NCBI GenBank assembly: GCA_030765535.1
Contig: JAVCCH010000115.1
Span: forward strand, 1 to 35,307
From: Candidatus Tenebribacter davisii
Lineage (GTDB): Bacteria; Cloacimonadota; Cloacimonadia; Cloacimonadales; TCS61
Reading direction: 5' to 3'
Length of the DNA stretch: 35,307 bases
A program made the translations under genes and the position numbers. Shown here piece by piece: positions 32,250 to 35,307 of this stretch. Position 1 is the stretch's first letter. Each line of letters opens with the position of its first letter. Below the pieces are notes generated by a model. It searched no databases. It saw nothing but the letters and a program-made list of their open reading frames with translations, and was not told where the DNA came from.

Positions 32250-33356
32250 TTATTTTTCATGCTTCAACTCGCTATGTATTATGTAGTTTTGAAATGATTC
32301 TTTGGGTGTGCGATCTTCATGAAAAATACCCCAGTTTTTTTCAATTTCATTGGGTCCAGAATTTTCACCACCACCTTTCCAAGGTTCATCGAAGGCCTCG
32401 AAAAAGAAAGTGGTAATTTGGTTATCATTAACCCATTTATTTAATTCGATAAGAAATTTTCCCTGAGCTTTTATACTGACTTCACCTTTGATAAGTGAGC
32501 CCTGCTCTCCATCACCTTTTTTATCTGCATTATATACTGTAGCCCAGCCGATCTCTCCCAAAACGAGCTGCTTTTCCGGATGATTAATTTTAATATACTC
32601 ATAGTTCTCATCCAGCCAGGGGATGGCATTATCAAGTGTTTTTCCGTTCCAAAGTGGATAGATATGGGTTACAATAAAATCAATTTCTGAAGCCACAGCT
32701 TTGCTTTCTGGTTTATTCCAGAAGTTGTAATCATCTGCGGTTGTAACAGGAATAGTAATATTGTTTCTAACAGCACGGATATAGCGGATCAGATTCTTGC
32801 TGTTCATTCTATGCCAGGACCAGAAGACTTGAGTTTCATTGCCCACATTCACGGCTGCAATAATGTCTGGATATTTATTTGCCAGTTCAATGCAGCGTAA
32901 AACATTTGTAATGTTAGATTTCTTTGTTTCGGGGTCTTTTTCTTCATTTGCCAGCCAGATGCCCAGCATCACTTTGACGGGGATCATATTTTCCCGGATT
33001 ACTTCAAGAAGGCGTTCTGAATCATCGTCAGCATTATAAACACGGATAAGATTCCAGTGATTCGTGATAATATTAAGATCTTCAAGAATTTCTTCTTTGC
33101 TGGGGCCGATATTTCCCGGTGCCTGTCCTTTTCTATAACATCCGTAAGAAATTGCGTTTCCGATCCATTTGCCGTCCAAGTAAGGTTTAAACTCGCGCAC
33201 AGCAAAAGGTGTATCGGTCTCTAAGGTTTGTTCTGATTCAAGCTTAGCACGGATTTCCTCAATTGAGATTTTAGAAATATTTGAGTTTTTACTGCACGAA
33301 ATCAGAAGAGCTGAGAAAAGAAGTGCAATAATAAATATAAGATTAAGTTTTTTCAT
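32250..33356 (-). CDS. Glycoside hydrolase family 17 lipoprotein (beta-1,3-glucanase-like)
   Basis: A 368-aa lipoprotein: signal MKKLNLIFIIALLFSALLISC, lipid anchor on Cys21. The mature part is a single (beta/alpha)8 barrel resembling bacterial GH17 enzymes, starting at KWIGNAISYGCYRKGQAPGN, with the acid/base Glu174 in AAVNVGNETQVFW and the nucleophile Glu268 in LVLGEIGWATVY, both in the positions typical of clan GH-A. GH17 members cut or transglycosylate beta-1,3-glucans. The C-terminal FFFEAFDEPWKGG segment is also conserved in the family. TAAGGA precedes the ATG, and it follows GH30 by 14 bp. It should act at the outer membrane or in the periplasm on laminarin-type chains. Exo versus endo action cannot be decided here. 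Confidence 0.92.
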   Translation of the reverse strand: MKKLNLIFIIALLFSALLISCSKNSNISKISIEEIRAKLESEQTLETDTPFAVREFKPYLDGKWIGNAISYGCYRKGQAPGNIGPSKEEILEDLNIITNHWNLIRVYNADDDSERLLEVIRENMIPVKVMLGIWLANEEKDPETKKSNITNVLRCIELANKYPDIIAAVNVGNETQVFWSWHRMNSKNLIRYIRAVRNNITIPVTTADDYNFWNKPESKAVASEIDFIVTHIYPLWNGKTLDNAIPWLDENYEYIKINHPEKQLVLGEIGWATVYNADKKGDGEQGSLIKGEVSIKAQGKFLIELNKWVNDNQITTFFFEAFDEPWKGGGENSGPNEIEKNWGIFHEDRTPKESFQNYIIHSELKHEK

Positions 33357-33370
33357 CTTTTTTTTAATCC

Positions 33371-35038
33371 TTACATTTGAATCCGAACTGTTTGAACCGA
33401 ATTTGCCGCTATTGTTATTTCGGCAAATTTTGCGCCGATCTGCATATTATAGAAGATCGGTTTTGTTGTAGTATTCAATAATTGAACACTCAACATTCCA
33501 GCATCATTAATTGTAGCACAAGTATGCAGATCATCTTCACCAAGTTCAGCAGTATCTTTTTTGGTTTGAACAGCTTTGTCTCCAGGACGAATTGTGCGGC
33601 TGAATTGTGAAAGTACATGGAAGATCGGTGTGTAATAAACCTGTTTTGTTTCTGTATCGATCATGATCGGAGCTCCACAGAAATTTCCTACGTGATTGGG
33701 ACCACCATCGGCATCGAGAATAACATTCCAATCTACCCAGCCTGTAACCCAGTGATCAAGACTCACGATGATATTGCGAGCATATCTGTGTACTGGAACA
33801 TAAGCAGGATGATCTTCAGTTTTCACTCCCTGCCAGGTTACGGAATATGCCCAGTCTGTAGCGTTATCATTCCACCAGAATTCATCATTCTCAAACCAGT
33901 TAGCTTCTTTAAATTTTACCGGTTCAGTTACACCGTCCGGAGGATCTTTTCCCAGATCGTCAATGCAGCCTTCGGTGTGAACAATCGCATATTCAGGAAA
34001 TTTCTTGTGAACTTTTTCAAAAACATCTTCGAATACCTTGAATGTGCTTTCATACCAGTGAACAGCAGCACCATAAATGAACGGAGTTGTTTGTGTATCA
34101 GCAAAAATAACATCAGCCCAATGTTTCAGGCCATCTCTGTTTTGATCATAAATTAGTAGCTTTATATCAGAAAATCCGCTTTCCTTCAGACTTGGTCCCA
34201 GATGGTTTTTGATAAAATCATTCTGCGATTCCGGAGAAAAATTCATACTTTCCCACTGGCCATTATTTCCGTGAGGCTCGTTCACAGGAGTTAAACCCCA
34301 GATGTTCACGCCTTCATCTTTGTAGGCATCCAGATATTTTACAATGTAATCAGCATAAGTAGAAACATATTCTTCTTTTAACGATCCGCCGGTACCTTGC
34401 CAGTTATTTGCAGGAGCTCCGGGAATATACCATTCTTCTATGTCTTTCATCCAGGGTGGTGCAGTCCAAGCTGAGGAAATTATTCTCAGTTCTTTATCTT
34501 TTTGTTTGTTTTTAATTGCGATCGCTTCTTTGATCATCGGTAAAAGATCATAATTTTCGTCTTTTATCCCAGGATATTCTTTAGTATCGAAACCTTCTTT
34601 ATCCGGTGCAAGAGTGAAGCTTTCCAGTTTCACATCACCTTTTTTATCAACGTAGGAATATCGACCTTCTACGCAAAAATCACAAGCACCAATATGTGTA
34701 CGGGTTAAAGAGAAATTTGCTCCTGTTTCGCCATAAACCTGTTCCATTACTTCCTGTCGTTTTTCCGGTTCAAGATGGGCCAGTACAAAGGCAGAAGATT
34801 CTGTAAAAGATGACCCAATACCGTCTATGGTCTGTTTAATGCTGTCGGGATAGATGTGAATAACAGTTCCTTCAGCAATTCCGTTTTGGAATGTAACATT
34901 ATCCTGTATGGCAAGTTTGTCACCATCTGCTGAAGTAAGCATAATTTCGGATGTGGAAGAAAATTTATTCGTTCCACATCCGAAAAGTGATATTAAAAGA
35001 ATAATGAAAACGATTGTTTTAAATATATTCTTTCGCAT
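33371..35038 (-). CDS. Glycoside hydrolase family 30 lipoprotein (beta-glucosidase / beta-1,6-glucanase-like)
   Basis: A 555-aa lipoprotein: signal MRKNIFKTIVFIILLISLFGC with Cys21 lipidated. It has the GH30 barrel and side beta-domain: QTIDGIGSSFTESSAFVLAH, LTRTHIGACDF, SSAWTAPPWMKD, the acid/base Glu254 in WGLTPVNEPHG, and the nucleophile Glu356 in AIVHTEGCIDD. The C-terminal beta-sandwich ends IAANSVQTVRIQM. GH30 subfamilies 1 and 3 include beta-glucosidases and endo-beta-1,6-glucanases, and removal of beta-1,6 branches from laminarin would complement the adjacent GH17. Glucocerebrosidase-like activity is the alternative. A TAGGAT site precedes the ATG. It lies 9 bp after the symporter gene and is in the same operon. 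Confidence 0.93.
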   Translation of the reverse strand: MRKNIFKTIVFIILLISLFGCGTNKFSSTSEIMLTSADGDKLAIQDNVTFQNGIAEGTVIHIYPDSIKQTIDGIGSSFTESSAFVLAHLEPEKRQEVMEQVYGETGANFSLTRTHIGACDFCVEGRYSYVDKKGDVKLESFTLAPDKEGFDTKEYPGIKDENYDLLPMIKEAIAIKNKQKDKELRIISSAWTAPPWMKDIEEWYIPGAPANNWQGTGGSLKEEYVSTYADYIVKYLDAYKDEGVNIWGLTPVNEPHGNNGQWESMNFSPESQNDFIKNHLGPSLKESGFSDIKLLIYDQNRDGLKHWADVIFADTQTTPFIYGAAVHWYESTFKVFEDVFEKVHKKFPEYAIVHTEGCIDDLGKDPPDGVTEPVKFKEANWFENDEFWWNDNATDWAYSVTWQGVKTEDHPAYVPVHRYARNIIVSLDHWVTGWVDWNVILDADGGPNHVGNFCGAPIMIDTETKQVYYTPIFHVLSQFSRTIRPGDKAVQTKKDTAELGEDDLHTCATINDAGMLSVQLLNTTTKPIFYNMQIGAKFAEITIAANSVQTVRIQM

Positions 35039-35047
35039 CTAAATATC

Positions 35048-35307
35048 CTAAGATTTTTCTAAATTAAGTTCTTTAGTTTCAAGTTTTTGAGCATGACGTT
35101 TTTCCAGTTCAGTACGAACTTCATTTGCACGTTTTTCAGTTAAATCATAATTACGCATCAGTAAGATAGCGATCAGCGTTCCCAGTATTGGAAATCCGGA
35201 ATAAAAAATTCTCAATCCTGTTATCGCGCCCTCAGTTTGCGTAGCAGCACTGGCATCAAATCCTACTACTGACATAATAATACCAGTTAATAATCCTGCG
35301 ATAGCGA
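35048..35307 (-). CDS. GPH-family (MFS) sugar:cation symporter, C-terminal fragment
   Basis: The frame is open to the window edge, so the 5' part is missing. The 86 visible residues contain one to two membrane segments (AIAGLLTGIIMSVVGFDA and LRIFYSGFPILGTLIAILLM) and the charged tail YDLTEKRANEVRTELEKRHA. This end, with 'TGLR..y...P......a......Y.L.e.r...i...L..R', is typical of glycoside-pentoside-hexuronide:cation symporters such as MelB relatives. The location is the inner membrane. As the gene upstream of GH30, GH17 and the binding proteins, it is the likely importer of glucan oligosaccharides. An ATG at 35275 is internal, not the start. Confidence 0.85.
   Translation of the reverse strand, partial: AIAGLLTGIIMSVVGFDASAATQTEGAITGLRIFYSGFPILGTLIAILLMRNYDLTEKRANEVRTELEKRHAQKLETKELNLEKS

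Noticed and set aside
1-35307. CRISPR array, tRNA, rRNA, integrase or insertion sequence
   Set aside because: No regularly spaced direct repeats, no recognisable RNA gene and no transposase or integrase motif were seen. The internal repeats at 28200-30163 are protein-domain repeats.
21374-35307. Classical Sus-type polysaccharide utilisation locus
   Set aside because: No TonB-dependent SusC, SusD-like lipoprotein or hybrid two-component regulator is visible in the part of the operon within the window.

Overview
The window is AT-rich and fully gene-dense. It most likely comes from an uncultured Gram-negative member of the FCB group, with Candidatus Cloacimonadota or a close relative as best guess. 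The reasons are two proteins ending in a Por/type IX secretion C-terminal sorting domain (NYPNPFNPTT start, KKMILMK end), many exported repeat-fold proteins, lipoproteins with a 'SC' lipobox, and AGGAGG-type ribosome binding sites. This placement is inferred from protein style, not from a marker gene.

Region 1 (1-3625, + strand): the C-terminal part of a class III (CaiB/BaiF) CoA-transferase abuts an amidase-signature hydrolase. A 23-bp hyphenated palindrome and a UraA-like NCS2 uracil/xanthine permease follow, ending in a hairpin.

Region 2 (3631-10475, + strand): a signalling operon. It holds an exported-sensor TPR hybrid histidine kinase (HisKA-HATPase-REC-REC-HPt), a REC-HD-GYP c-di-GMP phosphodiesterase, a REC-class III nucleotide cyclase whose receiver half carries two consecutive stops and loses its phosphoacceptor, and two stand-alone receivers. 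One kinase appears to feed two second-messenger outputs.

Region 3 (10603-20595, - strand): eight tightly packed genes, all for exported proteins. Five are predicted beta-propellers from four sequence families (SBBP, two PD40, Kelch, FG-GAP/VCBS). The others are an exported ankyrin/metallo-beta-lactamase fusion, an FGE-fold lipoprotein lacking the usual cysteine pair, and a serine beta-lactamase-fold hydrolase. The SBBP protein carries a DUF3471-like domain normally found at the end of serine hydrolases. No function is known to me for such an operon.

Region 4 (20596-21373): a gene-poor stretch with eroded short reading frames, a 15-bp perfect hairpin and the third copy of a dispersed repeat.

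Region 5 (21374-35307, - strand, transcribed from beyond the window): a probable beta-1,3/1,6-glucan (laminarin-type) utilisation operon. In transcription order it holds a GPH/MFS sugar:cation symporter (partial), GH30 lipoprotein, GH17 lipoprotein, two T9SS-sorted glycan-binding-like proteins, a large cytoplasmic GH-Q clan phosphorylase (GH94/GH149/GH161-like), and a cytoplasmic GH3 beta-glucosidase. In the model, surface binding proteins capture glucan, GH17 and GH30 lipoproteins cut it outside the cytoplasm, the symporter imports oligosaccharides, and phosphorylase plus GH3 finish inside. No SusC/SusD pair is visible. Hairpins follow each binding-protein gene.

A dispersed intergenic element, a strong hairpin followed within 3-8 nt by a conserved ~45-100 bp sequence, occurs three times (3590, 10437, 21142), marking the edges of the operons.
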